NCBI GenBank assembly: GCA_904419315.1
Contig: CAJFQY010000003.1
Span: 24,428 to 88,427 of the forward strand
Length of the DNA: 64,000 bases
Reading direction: 5' to 3'
DNA from: Zongyangia gallinarum
GTDB lineage: Bacteria; Bacillota; Clostridia; Oscillospirales; Ruminococcaceae
Shown here: positions 28,101 through 38,643 of the stretch, one piece after another
Layout of the letters: the number at the start of each line of letters is the position of its first letter
Numbering within the stretch: the stretch's first letter is position 1
Position numbers and translations under genes: made by a program
The notes under the pieces: model-generated
The model's input: only the letters and a program-made list of their open reading frames with translations
Databases searched by the model: none
Told to the model about the DNA's origin: nothing

Positions 28101-28746
28101 GAAACTCCTGGGCTTTCTTTGACTGGATCTCCAACGGGCCTACCCGACCTTCCAGCTCGGAGAGAATGTCCCGCAGCCGCAATAGGTTCTCATAAGCCAT
28201 ATCCAGTTGTTTTTGCGCCTCTGCCTTTCGGTAACGGAATTTGGAGATTCCCGCCGCCTCCTCAAAAATTTCCCGGCGCTGGGTGCTCTTGGTGGAGATA
28301 ATCTCCGCAATCTTTCCCTGGCCAATGATGGAGTAGCCATCCCGGCCAAGGCCGGTGTCCATGAACATTTCATGGATATCCCGCAGCCGGACGTTGTTGC
28401 CATTGATGCGGTATTCACTTTCTCCGCTGCGGTAGAGCTTACGGGTGATGGTGACCTCGTCGCTGTCGATGTCCACATCCCGCTCAGTGTTATCCAGGGT
28501 AAGGGATACCTGCGCAAATCCCTGGGGCTTTCTGGCCTGGGTGCCGCCAAAGATGACATCCTCCATCTTCGCTCCCCGCAGGTTCTTGGTGGACTGCTCC
28601 CCCATGACCCAGCGGATGGCGTCGCTGATATTGCTCTTCCCACTGCCGTTGGGGCCCACTACCGCTGTCAACCCCCGGTTGAAGGTCAATTTGATTTTAT
28701 CCGGAAAGGATTTAAATCCGTGCAGTTCCAGCGATTTCAGGTGCAA
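25171..28746 (-). CDS. smc: Chromosome segregation ATPase SMC
   Basis: A 1191-residue SMC. Walker A GPNGSGKS is at 31-38, two long coiled-coil arms flank a hinge around residues 515-680 (GVVGPVSSVI, GGSMTGGS), and the C-terminal head has LSGGEQAFVAIA and VLDEIEAALDD. It condenses and separates chromosomes with ScpA/ScpB, which are not in the window. The start is a TTG at 28746 behind a GAGGGGAAG site. smc-ftsY is a conserved pair. Confidence 0.97.
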   Translation of the reverse strand: MHLKSLELHGFKSFPDKIKLTFNRGLTAVVGPNGSGKSNISDAIRWVMGEQSTKNLRGAKMEDVIFGGTQARKPQGFAQVSLTLDNTERDVDIDSDEVTITRKLYRSGESEYRINGNNVRLRDIHEMFMDTGLGRDGYSIIGQGKIAEIISTKSTQRREIFEEAAGISKFRYRKAEAQKQLDMAYENLLRLRDILSELEGRVGPLEIQSKKAQEFLKLSEEKKDIEISLWNLNLKTLTQSMKDQDEKILIAQGHYDEVQREIDGLEKEIEALFERAQAALLEIDTSKAQAQQLRDKIGEERSQIAVLENDIWHAQADIAALSEAVALGEEDSETARQELENQTARIGEKQAALRKQQENFENKAAELTGLDDERERFSQQMQKLSEQVGQAHRDLSRTQLEEASSRSTMEELQARITNAALARKSKEEELEDTKRQEEDCQGVLEGVIEELDSLKNAVAGYEYKLSSRREKLQAEKSAAEKKRNQHRDLTARIKLLEDLEKNMEGFSHSVKFVMNRAHSGQLRGVVGPVSSVISVGQGYTVAIETVLGASLQNIIVENEQVAKRAIGQLKEAKAGRTTFYPLSTIKGNRLRETGLADHTGFVALAADLVRCDQRYQNVVDNLLGRIVVVEELDDAVRMAKDFGHRFRIVTLDGQVVNVGGSMTGGSVSKNVGILSRKSEIETLEKQAAAMEAGFPAMEASLSKYQQAVSELEAQLTAVRSEIIARGEDKVRLQAQQSALHTRCQQLSSDLAAMDSDDTSLADTIAKLKERLAELEHKETEQKGIIAALEQSQEDTSGKMQDLEQRRETLMSRLSEMRLAILGEEKDIQMLEQSLAQMREQRESREEQRRISKERIKEKEAYIQEIHKNIQDIEGTCSQLQSQIKELEAKVEVKNRERQQNEMQSTQLRTKERELSVTRENHAGELVRLKERGSALQIEYDGIIAKLWDEYELTRSEAQSLAKEIDKQAGQKRLSEIRSRIKALGSVNVGAIEEYKEVSERYQFMKAQIDDVEKSREELTRLIGTLTEDMRRQFIKSFEEINRNFSQIFVELFGGGKAKLSLADENDVLECGIDIFVQPPGKIIKNLAALSGGEQAFVAIAIYFAILKVRPAPFCVLDEIEAALDDVNVAKYAAYLRSICDRTQFILITHRRGTMEEADVLYGVTMQEEGVSKLLSIDVSEIENKLGMKAST

Positions 28747-28752
28747 ACTCGA

Positions 28753-29757
28753 TCACTTCCCCTCTGCTTTAACCTCATATTCCAAAAGGCCGGGGCACTC
28801 TTTTATCTTGGTTTGATAGCCCAGCCCTGTCAGTATTTCTAAATTTCTTCTCTTTTGCCCCGCCATCTTGGATGTATGCCCCGGCGCCACCCACAAAATA
28901 AGCTTTCCATAGGGGAGGCGCTGGGCTTTGATTTGTTCCAGGGCATGGGCAAGATAGATTTCATTTTCACAAAGTTCTCGGAAGGCCGGATGGTAAAGCC
29001 CCGCCACCATGTGATTTTCCATCTCCTGGGAGGCATGCAGGCCTAACCGGATAACCCGGATTCCCTGTCCCTCGAAAAAAAGAAGGAGCCTGGCGCAAAG
29101 TTTCACCGTCTCATCAAAATCCGGCAGCCGGTACCTGCCCTCATCCCACAGCTGGGCCAGCTGCGTTCCCCGGAGGATCACGGTAGGATAGATCCGTACT
29201 GTATCAGGATGAAGGACCGCCAGTTTTTCTGCCGTTTCCTCTGCGCCGGAGAGGGTATCTCCATATAGCCCTACCATCATCTGCAACCCCAAAGAAAAGC
29301 CCATCTCCCGGATGCGCCCTGCTCCTGCTGCCACATCGGCTGCCGTATGTCCCCGCTGGTTTTTAGAAAGCACCCCGTCATCCATGGACTGGGCTCCCAG
29401 CTCAATGGCGGTAACCCCGTAACCTTTGAGGATGGAGAGGATCTCAGCCTCCACAGCGTCGGGGCGGGTGGAAACCCGGATGCCGAAAAAGCCATCCTTT
29501 CCCACAAAGGGAGCGGCGGCCTCTAACAAAGCAGTCATATATCCGCGGTCAATGGCAGTAAAGCTGCCGCCAAAAAAGGCGATTTCGCTGTTTTGAGCCC
29601 GCCCGCCTAGGTCGGACAGGGCTTGTTCACAGACCTGCCTGACTTCCTCTGGTTTGGGAGCCTGTACCGCGCCTGAAATGGCGTGCTGATCGCAGAAGCT
29701 GCACCGATGGGGACAGCCAATGTGCGGGATAAAAAAGGCGACATTGGCGTGCCTCAT
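28753..29757 (-). CDS. Elp3-like radical SAM protein
   Basis: A 334-residue radical SAM protein. The cluster motif is CPHRCSFC near residue 15, followed by AFFGGSFTAID and IELGAQSMDDGVL, typical of the Elp3/oxygen-independent coproporphyrinogen-oxidase-like group found between rnc and smc in many Clostridia. It lacks the acetyltransferase domain of true Elp3. Its ATG overlaps the rnc stop by 4 nt. The reaction is unknown; tRNA modification is a guess from the Elp3 likeness. Confidence 0.85.
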   Translation of the reverse strand: MRHANVAFFIPHIGCPHRCSFCDQHAISGAVQAPKPEEVRQVCEQALSDLGGRAQNSEIAFFGGSFTAIDRGYMTALLEAAAPFVGKDGFFGIRVSTRPDAVEAEILSILKGYGVTAIELGAQSMDDGVLSKNQRGHTAADVAAGAGRIREMGFSLGLQMMVGLYGDTLSGAEETAEKLAVLHPDTVRIYPTVILRGTQLAQLWDEGRYRLPDFDETVKLCARLLLFFEGQGIRVIRLGLHASQEMENHMVAGLYHPAFRELCENEIYLAHALEQIKAQRLPYGKLILWVAPGHTSKMAGQKRRNLEILTGLGYQTKIKECPGLLEYEVKAEGK

Positions 29758-30434
29758 TCTCCCATGAGCTCCAGAGCTTCCTTGGCCGCCATCTGTTCGG
29801 CGTCTTTCTTGCTGCGTCCCTCTCCCTTGCCGATAACATTGGAATTGAGATGGACCTCCACCGAAAAGTGCTTGTCATGGTCCGGTCCGCTTTCCCCCAC
29901 CAGCACATAGGTCAGCTGTTCCTCCCTATTTTGCTGGATGATCTCCTGCAGGGCCGTTTTATAGTCCTTGAAAAAGACCTTTTTGTCCTTTTCCACCTGC
30001 TTTTTCACAAAGCCCAGAATGAACTTTTTCGCGTGTTCCATGCCTCCATCCAAATAGATGGCTGCAATAAGGGCCTCAAAGGCGTCGGCCAGGATGGATG
30101 GACGTTCCCGTCCGCCCATCTGCTCCTCACCCCGGCCCAGCATCAGGTACTGGCCCAGGCCAATCATATGGGCAAACTCACACAGGGATTTCTCGCAGAC
30201 CAAAGAGGCCCGCAGCTTTGTCAGCTCCCCTTCGGGCAGGTGGGAATAATGTTTGAACAGATAGTCAGACACCACGATGGAGAGAACCGCGTCCCCCAAA
30301 AACTCCTGACGCTCATTGCTCACAAGTCCTCGTTTTACCTCATTGACATAAGAGGTATGGGAAAGGGCTATGGTCAGATATTTGGGATTTGAAAAGGTAT
30401 ATCCGATGACTTTTTCCAGTTCTTTTTCTTTCAT
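29754..30434 (-). CDS. rnc: Ribonuclease III
   Basis: A 226-residue RNase III. The catalytic signature NERQEFLGDAVLSIV and ADAFEALIAAIYLDGG hold the acidic metal ligands, and a C-terminal dsRNA-binding domain has GEGRSKKDAEQMAAKEAL. It processes rRNA precursors and double-stranded RNA. It lies 17 nt after plsX; an acpP gene, often found between these two, is absent here. Confidence 0.96.
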   Translation of the reverse strand: MKEKELEKVIGYTFSNPKYLTIALSHTSYVNEVKRGLVSNERQEFLGDAVLSIVVSDYLFKHYSHLPEGELTKLRASLVCEKSLCEFAHMIGLGQYLMLGRGEEQMGGRERPSILADAFEALIAAIYLDGGMEHAKKFILGFVKKQVEKDKKVFFKDYKTALQEIIQQNREEQLTYVLVGESGPDHDKHFSVEVHLNSNVIGKGEGRSKKDAEQMAAKEALELMGE

Positions 30435-30451
30435 TCCTATCTCTCCCGCAA

Positions 30452-31456
30452 CTACTGCTCCACTTTCTTCAGCTCATCCAAGGATTTTTGAATCTCCCCG
30501 ATCACATCGTGCTCCACAAATTCCTTGGCCTGACGGATGGCATTTTTAAAGGCATTGGCATTGGAGCTGCCGTGGGCCTTGATGACAGGCTTTGCAATGC
30601 CCATTAGAGGCGCCCCGCCGTACTCGGTGTAATCCATCCTCTTTTTAAAGTCCATCAGCCCGCCTTTAATGCTGGCCGCCGCCAGCTTGGTCAGGGTGTT
30701 CTTGTAAAGGATGTTTTTAATGTTGCCCATCATGGCGGAAGCCAATCCCTCTGTCAGCTTGAGGACAATATTGCCGGAAAAGCCGTCGCATACCACCACT
30801 TCGCATTCTCCAAAGGGAACATCTCTGGGCTCAATGTTTCCTGTAAAATGCAAAGGCGCATTTTTGAGCAGGCCAAAGGCATCCTTTTGCAGATCGGTGC
30901 CCTTGGTGTCCTCTGCCCCTACATTGAGCAGCCCTACCCGGGGGGAGGAAATCTTCAGGATCTTATTCATATACGCGCTGCCCATAATGCCAAACTGCAA
31001 GAGCATTTCCGGCCGGCACTCCAGGTTGGCGCCCGCGTCCATCAGCATATAGCATCCGGTGTTGGAGGGAATAATAGGAGCCAGGGCCGCCCGTTTGATT
31101 CCCTTGATACGCTTGACCAGCAAGGAGGAACCCACCACCAGTGCGCCGGTGGAGCCAGCGCTTACGAAAGCGTCTCCTTCACCTTCGCTGAGAAGCTTTA
31201 GCCCCTTGGCCAGAGAAGATTCCCCATGCTCTTTGACAATACTGGTGGGATCCGCTTCCACCGCAATTACGTCAGGAGCGTGGACAATTTTCATCCCCTG
31301 TAGGGAAATATGATGCTCAGCGCACACCTTTTTGATGATCTCCTCATCACCGGTCAGTACAATTTGAATACCGTATTCCTGTACCGCCAAAGCACAGCCT
31401 TTCACTACCTCCAGCGGCGCATTGTCTCCGCCGAAAGCATCTACGATGATTTTCAT
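30452..31456 (-). CDS. plsX: Phosphate acyltransferase PlsX
   Basis: A 334-residue PlsX that makes acyl-phosphate from acyl-ACP for phospholipid synthesis. Motifs are VDAFGGDNAP at the start, SAGSTGALVVGS, DAGANLECRPEML and CDGFSGNIVLKLTEG. The ATG at 31456 is preferred over a GTG two codons upstream because GGAG is 7 nt before it. It forms a unit with rnc. Confidence 0.95.
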   Translation of the reverse strand: MKIIVDAFGGDNAPLEVVKGCALAVQEYGIQIVLTGDEEIIKKVCAEHHISLQGMKIVHAPDVIAVEADPTSIVKEHGESSLAKGLKLLSEGEGDAFVSAGSTGALVVGSSLLVKRIKGIKRAALAPIIPSNTGCYMLMDAGANLECRPEMLLQFGIMGSAYMNKILKISSPRVGLLNVGAEDTKGTDLQKDAFGLLKNAPLHFTGNIEPRDVPFGECEVVVCDGFSGNIVLKLTEGLASAMMGNIKNILYKNTLTKLAAASIKGGLMDFKKRMDYTEYGGAPLMGIAKPVIKAHGSSNANAFKNAIRQAKEFVEHDVIGEIQKSLDELKKVEQ

Positions 31457-31549
31457 GTGCACTCCATTTCTCCGCGCGGCCTTTTTCCCTCCCCAGCGCC
31501 CGCGCGAAAACGCAGGGGAGGTGCCGCCTTGATTGGCAGCTGTCTTTTG

Positions 31550-32877
31550 TTATCGTTTGAGGGCCAAATCCTCTTTTCGGCTCTCCAGCACCTTCTCCAA
31601 GCTTTCCAGCGCCCTCTGCGCCACCTGAAGGTAACGCTTATTCTTATCCCGCTCCCGCTGCAGGGGTGGGGGAAGCAGGCCCATATTGGCACCCATGGGT
31701 TGAAAATCCTTGACGCTCTCATCGCTGATATAGCGGGAAAGCGCCCCGGTCATGGTGTCAAAGGGAAGCTCCAGCGGTGCTTTTTCCTCAAGTGCCAGCG
31801 CCATGTTGATCCCGGCCAGGATGCCGGACATGGCTGACTCCATATACCCTTCCACCCCTGTCATCTGGCCGGCAAAAAAGATACGCGGCTCTTTTTTCAG
31901 ACAGAAGTGCTGATCCAACAGTCGCGGGGAATCCAAAAAGGTATTGCGGTGCATGACGCCGTAGCGGACAAATTCCGCATGCTCAAGGCCCGGAATCATG
32001 GAAAAGACACGCTTTTGCTCCGGGAAAAGCAGGTTTGTCTGGAAGCCAACGATGTTATAGAGGCTGCCGGCGGCATTTTCCCGCCGCAGCTGAACCACCG
32101 CCCAGGGACGGTGTCCGGTCCTGGGATCCCGGAGGCCCACCGGTTTGAGAGGGCCAAAGCGGATGGTGTCCGGCCCTCGTTTTGCCAGCACCTCAATGGG
32201 CATACAGCCCTCATAGACTTTAAATCCGTCTTTTTCAAAGTCTTTCAGCTCCACCGATCTTGCCTGGATCAGCTCCCCATAAAAAGCCTCGTACTCCTCT
32301 TTGTCAAAGGGGCAGTTGATGTAATCGTCGTCCCCGCGGTCATACCGGGCGGCGAAGAAGCAACGCTCCATATTCAGACTTTCCGCTGTGACAATCGGGG
32401 CCGCTGCGTCAAAAAAGCTAAGGTATTCCTCTCCCAAAAGGCTCCTAATATGCTCCGAGAGCTTTTGGGAGGTCAGAGGTCCCGTTGCTACCACCACAGG
32501 GCCATCGGGGAGGGAGGTGACCTCTACCTCTATGACATCAATATTTCCCTGGGCACGGATTTTATCCGTTACCAGGTCGGAAAACGCCTCCCGGTCCACC
32601 GCTAGCGCCCCTCCTGCCGGCACTGCACATGCTTTGGCACAGGGGACGGTGAGGGAGCCCAGCCGCTCCATCTCCTCCTTGAGCAGCCCAGCGGCAGAAG
32701 ACAGCCGCATGGCCTTGAGGGAATTGGAACAGACAAGCTCCGCCATGCCGGGGTAGCGGTGAGCTGGGGAAAACTTTTTCGGCTTCATCTCATAAAGCCG
32801 CACATTAAAACCTCGGCGGGCCAGCTGCCAGGCTGCTTCGCATCCAGCAAGTCCCGCGCCGATCACCGATACTGTCA

Positions 32878-32878
<1 letters not shown>
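31550..32878 (-). CDS. trmFO: tRNA m5U54 methyltransferase TrmFO
   Basis: A 442-residue folate- and FAD-dependent tRNA methyltransferase. The FAD-binding motif VIGAGLAGCEAAW opens the protein, followed by the TrmFO signature AELVCSNSLKA and GQMTGVEGYMESAMSG. It makes ribothymidine in the T loop of tRNA. Its ATG overlaps the topA stop by one nt (TGATG), so it is coupled to topA. Confidence 0.96.
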
Positions 32879-34959
<2,081 letters not shown>

Positions 34960-35048
34960 GCTAACCTCCCAATTGCTAAACTTTCAAAAACCGGACGCTT
35001 TCACGTCCATCTATATGCAGAGGAAATGCTTTTGGGCAAACATTCCAC

Positions 35049-36314
35049 TCATTTTCCATAGCGACGTCCTGCATAGGATCGTACCGCCCCTGCAATTTCC
35101 AGCTCTGTCAGAGCGCCGAGCACCTGAGAAATTCGCATTCCCAAGGTCTGGGCAATCTCTTCCATATGGACAGGTTCTTCGCTCAGCACCCGGTAAACCT
35201 GTAGCGCTTCTTCCGAAACCTTGGGATCCTGGGAATACCGGTGATGAGCCGTCACATCCTGCCCGCTGTTTCTATTTTGCTGAGAAAGCTTCGGGCTATA
35301 CTCAGGATCCGGCTCAATTTCCGCCTGTTCCTTCAAGGGCGCGTCTGTTTCTTCCTCCAAAGCTGGGAGAGGCTCTCCCGTCAATCGCGCCTTGTTCTTT
35401 CTCTGTTCCTGTAGCAGCTCCCGTTCATACCGGAAGCGGTAAAAATCTATGACATCGGCAGGTTCTGTTGCCGGGATACAGCCATCCCGCAAAAGACGCA
35501 GATTGCCGGATACCGTTGGATCATACAGAGGTGCCGGCACCACAAACAGGTCTTTGCCCTGTTCCAGCGCGTCATCGGCGGTAATCAGGGAACCGCTGTG
35601 CTTTGGCGCCTGGATAACCAGCGTGCCTAGCGTAAGGCCGGAAAGCAGCCGGTTGCGGGCTGGGAAATTTCTTCTCCAGGGGCCGGTGCCCGGCGGATAT
35701 TCGGTCACGATACAGCCGTACTTGGAGACAAGTTCCTTCATTTTGGCGTTTTCCGCTGGATAATTCACATCGATGCCGCACCCCAGCACGCCAATCACAT
35801 AGCCGCCGGCCTTCAGGGCCGCTTTCATAGACATAATGTCCACACCCACCGCCATACCGCTGATGACACAAATCCCTGCTCTTGCCAGCTGGGTGCCAAA
35901 GTCCACAGCCACCTTCTTGCCATAGGGCGTCATCTTTCTTGTGCCCACCATGGCAATGGCCGGGATCTGATCCAGCCCCGCAAGGTTGCCCTTTTGGTAC
36001 AAAACAGCAGGCGGGGCATAGATGTGGCGGAGGCGATCGGGAAATTCCGGGGCGTCGTAACAGAGGATGTCGCATCCCACCCGCTGGCAGTCGGATATAA
36101 TCTTGTCCGCTATGTCCAGCGGCGTATTTTTACATTTTTGCAGCTGGGAATTGGTGATACCGGTCAGTTCCTTTAGACCCGCATCCGGGTCGCAGGAGGA
36201 CACGGCCTCATAAAAGCGCTGGGGATCACCATACACATCCAAAATGTCACAGATCAAAGCACTGCCTTGGTGAATGCAGCACTGCAGCCAAACCCAATAC
36301 CGAGTGGAGACCAT
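35049..36314 (-). CDS. dprA: DNA processing protein DprA
   Basis: A 421-residue DprA. The Rossmann-like core has VGTRKMTPYGK, VISGMAVGVD, GVLGCGIDVNYP and ITADDALEQGKDLF. A linker rich in charged residues leads to a C-terminal winged helix. It loads RecA on incoming single-stranded DNA during transformation. The ATG at 36314 sits behind GGAGGAGG, and a longer reading into the methylase gene is rejected. Competence machinery is not seen elsewhere in the window. Confidence 0.94.
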   Translation of the reverse strand: MVSTRYWVWLQCCIHQGSALICDILDVYGDPQRFYEAVSSCDPDAGLKELTGITNSQLQKCKNTPLDIADKIISDCQRVGCDILCYDAPEFPDRLRHIYAPPAVLYQKGNLAGLDQIPAIAMVGTRKMTPYGKKVAVDFGTQLARAGICVISGMAVGVDIMSMKAALKAGGYVIGVLGCGIDVNYPAENAKMKELVSKYGCIVTEYPPGTGPWRRNFPARNRLLSGLTLGTLVIQAPKHSGSLITADDALEQGKDLFVVPAPLYDPTVSGNLRLLRDGCIPATEPADVIDFYRFRYERELLQEQRKNKARLTGEPLPALEEETDAPLKEQAEIEPDPEYSPKLSQQNRNSGQDVTAHHRYSQDPKVSEEALQVYRVLSEEPVHMEEIAQTLGMRISQVLGALTELEIAGAVRSYAGRRYGK

Positions 36315-36352
36315 TTGTCTTCCTCCTCCGCCGTTTTCCGGCACCGTTTTGC

Positions 36353-37141
36353 CTATTTTGTCATCTCCCACAGAAATACCGCTGCGGCCACCGCCGCATT
36401 AAGGGACTCGGCTCTGCCCTTCATGGGGATGATGATCTTCTGATCGCACAGCGCCTGTTCCTTTGCTGAAAGGCCGTTGCCCTCATTGCCGATAAGCACA
36501 AGGACGCCGCCGTCGAAATGAAGTCCAGTCAAAGGAACACTGTCCTCCGATAGGGCGGCGCCATATACGGAGACACCAGCGGCCCGCATCCGGGCTGTCA
36601 AATCCTGTAGGTCATCGGTCACGGCAATGGGCAGGCGGAAGGCGCTGCCCATGGTGGAGCGCAGCACCTTCGGGCTGTAGATATCGGGGCAGTCCCCGGT
36701 GACAATCAGCCCATCAATGCCGAACGCTTCCGCACTGCGGATAACAGTGCCCATATTTCCCGGGTCCTGCAGGGAGCATAAAGCCAGATATTTCCCGTTA
36801 CTGTTTATTTTAGCAAGGGTTTTTTGGTTGTCAAGCAGATTGCACAGACAAAATACCCCCTGCGGGGTGGATGCGGTGGATATTTTCTGGGCCACCCCTG
36901 TGGAAATGGGGGTGGCATGGGGGCTTTGGCAAAGCAAATACTTCATCTCTTCGGGATATTTTTCCAAGCTCTCCGGGGTATAAAATATTTGCTTTACCAA
37001 AACGCCGGAACGAAAGGCCTCTAAACACAGCTTTACGCCCTCCGTTACAAAAAGGCCCTGTTCCCGCCGCGCTTTTTTGCTTGCCAAAAGCTTGCACAGG
37101 TTTTTCACCGTCGGATTCTCCCGGCTTGTGAGGATATCCAT
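36353..37141 (-). CDS. TrmH/SpoU-family RNA 2'-O-methyltransferase
   Basis: A 262-residue SPOUT methyltransferase with an N-terminal substrate-binding domain (REQGLFVTEGVKL) and the knot motifs LQDPGNMGTVIRSAEAF, LVLIGNEGNGLS and SLNAAVAAAVFLWE. It probably methylates a ribose in 23S rRNA. The ATG at 37141 follows AAAGGAGG; the longer reading has no ribosome site. It is directly downstream of the rplT terminator. Confidence 0.9.
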   Translation of the reverse strand: MDILTSRENPTVKNLCKLLASKKARREQGLFVTEGVKLCLEAFRSGVLVKQIFYTPESLEKYPEEMKYLLCQSPHATPISTGVAQKISTASTPQGVFCLCNLLDNQKTLAKINSNGKYLALCSLQDPGNMGTVIRSAEAFGIDGLIVTGDCPDIYSPKVLRSTMGSAFRLPIAVTDDLQDLTARMRAAGVSVYGAALSEDSVPLTGLHFDGGVLVLIGNEGNGLSAKEQALCDQKIIIPMKGRAESLNAAVAAAVFLWEMTK

Positions 37142-37171
37142 CTTCTTCCTCCTTTGGCTGCCTTCCATATG

Positions 37172-37208
37172 AAAAAATATGCCCGGGTCATCCGACACGG
37201 GCATATTT
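37172..37208 (-). terminator. Terminator of infC-rpmI-rplT
   Basis: Minus strand: AAATATGCCC pairs with GGGCATATTT, followed by a run of six T, 9 nt past the rplT stop. Confidence 0.85.
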
Positions 37209-37216
37209 CAAAGCTC

Positions 37217-37570
37217 TTAGAGAGCAGCTTTTGCTTTTTCAACCAGTGCGGTAAATGCAGCCGGATCATTGATAGCGATCTCAGAGAGCATTTTGCGGTT
37301 GAGGTTGATCTGGGCTTTTTTCAGACCGTTCATGAAGGTGGAATAGTTCATTCCATTCATGCGGCAGGCAGCAGAAATACGGGTGATCCACAGGCTGCGG
37401 AAGTTGCGTTTTTTCTGTTTGCGGCCGATATAGGCATAGTTGCCGGATTTCATGACCGCCTGTTTTGCGGTCTTAAAGAGTCTGCTCTTTGCGCCATAGT
37501 AGCCTTTGGCAAGTTTGAGGACTTTTTTTCTTCTCTTGCGGGTCATCATTGCCCCTTTGATACGTGCCAT
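37217..37570 (-). CDS. rplT: 50S ribosomal protein bL20
   Basis: A 117-residue basic protein with MARIKGAMMTRKRRKKVLKL at the start and RISAACRMNGMNYSTFMNGL in the middle, diagnostic for L20. It is needed for early 50S assembly and in Firmicutes also binds the infC leader to repress its own operon. It is the last gene of infC-rpmI-rplT. Confidence 0.98.
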   Translation of the reverse strand: MARIKGAMMTRKRRKKVLKLAKGYYGAKSRLFKTAKQAVMKSGNYAYIGRKQKKRNFRSLWITRISAACRMNGMNYSTFMNGLKKAQINLNRKMLSEIAINDPAAFTALVEKAKAAL

Positions 37571-37671
37571 AGTTTCGTTACCTCCAATAGTAAAGCGCAG
37601 GATGCCGGTTTCGACAATCCGCTTTCGTTTTTAGGTCTTGCGACAATCTTTGGTTTTGATCGTCAGTTCTC

Positions 37672-37869
37672 TTATTTGTAGGGAACCAGCAGCTTGATCT
37701 GCTTCATATTGGTCTTGTCAGCATAGGTAGCTTTGCGCAGACCTCTTTTGCGTTTTGTCGATTTTTTGTTCAGGATATGGGATTTAAATGCATGGGCGCG
37801 TTTCACTTTACCATTTTTGGTCAGTTTGAACCTTTTTTTCGCACCAGTGTGTGTTTTAATCTTAGGCAT
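37672..37869 (-). CDS. rpmI: 50S ribosomal protein bL35
   Basis: A 65-residue basic protein with MPKIKTHTGAKKRFKLTKNG at the start and the ending KQIKLLVPYK. It is a structural protein of the large subunit, encoded between infC and rplT. A 101-nt spacer separates it from rplT. Confidence 0.98.
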   Translation of the reverse strand: MPKIKTHTGAKKRFKLTKNGKVKRAHAFKSHILNKKSTKRKRGLRKATYADKTNMKQIKLLVPYK

Positions 37870-37887
37870 TTTATAGTTCCTCCTAAA

Positions 37888-38406
37888 TCACTTTGTGGGC
37901 TTGGACGAAATGAACATTGTCATGCTGCGTCCCTCAATCTTCGGCATCTTTTCAACGCTTCCAAATTCGCTACAAGCATCTGCAAAACGCTGCATAATCC
38001 CGGTGCCCAGCTGGGCGTGAGCCATTTCGCGTCCGCGGAACCGAATGGAGACTTTGACCTTATTGCCGGCTTTCAGGAATTTCTGTGCATGATTGACCTT
38101 TGTGTTAAAATCATTGGTGTCAATGTTCAGAGAGAGGCGCACCTCTTTAATCTCAATGACCCGCTGGTTTTTCTTTGCTTCCTTCTCGCGCTTGGACTGC
38201 TCAAAACGGTATTTGCCATAGTCCATAATGCGGCAAACAGGCGGTTTCGCCTGGGGAGCGATTTTTACAAGGTCCAGGTTCTTTTCCAAAGCAATACGCT
38301 GCGCGTCTCTGCCGGAAAGGATGCCCAGCTGGCTGCCGTCGGCATCAATCACCCTGACTTCTTTGTCCCTGATCTCCTCATTGATCTGCAGTTCCTTGTT
38401 GCTAAT
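37888..38406 (-). CDS. infC: Translation initiation factor IF-3
   Basis: A 172-residue IF-3 with the N-terminal domain (LQINEEIRDKEVRVI, GKYRFEQSKREKEAKK) and the C-terminal 30S-binding domain (RFRGREMAHAQLG). I place the start at an ATT (38406), giving (M)SNKELQINEEIR, because GGAGGT lies 8 nt upstream, no ATG or GTG is nearby, and the longer reading adds residues foreign to the family. AUU start codons for infC are classic autoregulation by IF-3, which rejects non-standard starts. Confidence 0.95.
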   Translation of the reverse strand: MSNKELQINEEIRDKEVRVIDADGSQLGILSGRDAQRIALEKNLDLVKIAPQAKPPVCRIMDYGKYRFEQSKREKEAKKNQRVIEIKEVRLSLNIDTNDFNTKVNHAQKFLKAGNKVKVSIRFRGREMAHAQLGTGIMQRFADACSEFGSVEKMPKIEGRSMTMFISSKPTK

Positions 38407-38585
38407 TGTCAAGCACCTCCAAAATCCAAAGTAAAATACAAAGCGTGGACGGCAAACCATCCACGCTCAATACACGAATCAAAGCACAGAAATATCCTGT
38501 GCCGAGTGGTATTGACCTTCTGCGCTGCCGCCTTTTACAAGGCCGCGAAAAGGTGAGAACGGATTGACGGTTCTACTTTGTTGTC
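38407..38585 (-). promoter_or_regulatory. Structured leader of infC-rpmI-rplT (candidate L20 leader)
   Basis: A 5' leader of about 180 nt with four stem-loops: AGAAC...GTTCT (38556-38574), GCCTT...AAGGC (38530-38543), GCACAG...CTGTGC (38484-38502) and an 11-bp hairpin with one mismatch (38442-38467) followed by a T-rich stretch, which could act as an attenuator. Position and structure fit L20-mediated autoregulation, but I could not match the Rfam consensus base by base. Confidence 0.6.
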
Positions 38586-38591
38586 TTAACT

Positions 38592-38620
38592 ATCTTAGCA
38601 AAACATTGCCATTCTGTCAA
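38592..38620 (-). promoter_or_regulatory. Sigma-A type promoter of infC-rpmI-rplT
   Basis: Minus strand: TTGACA (38615-38620), 17-nt spacer, TAAGAT (38592-38597), about 7 nt before the structured leader. Confidence 0.82.
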
Positions 38621-38643
38621 CAGTTTTTCGCATAAAAGCCAAG

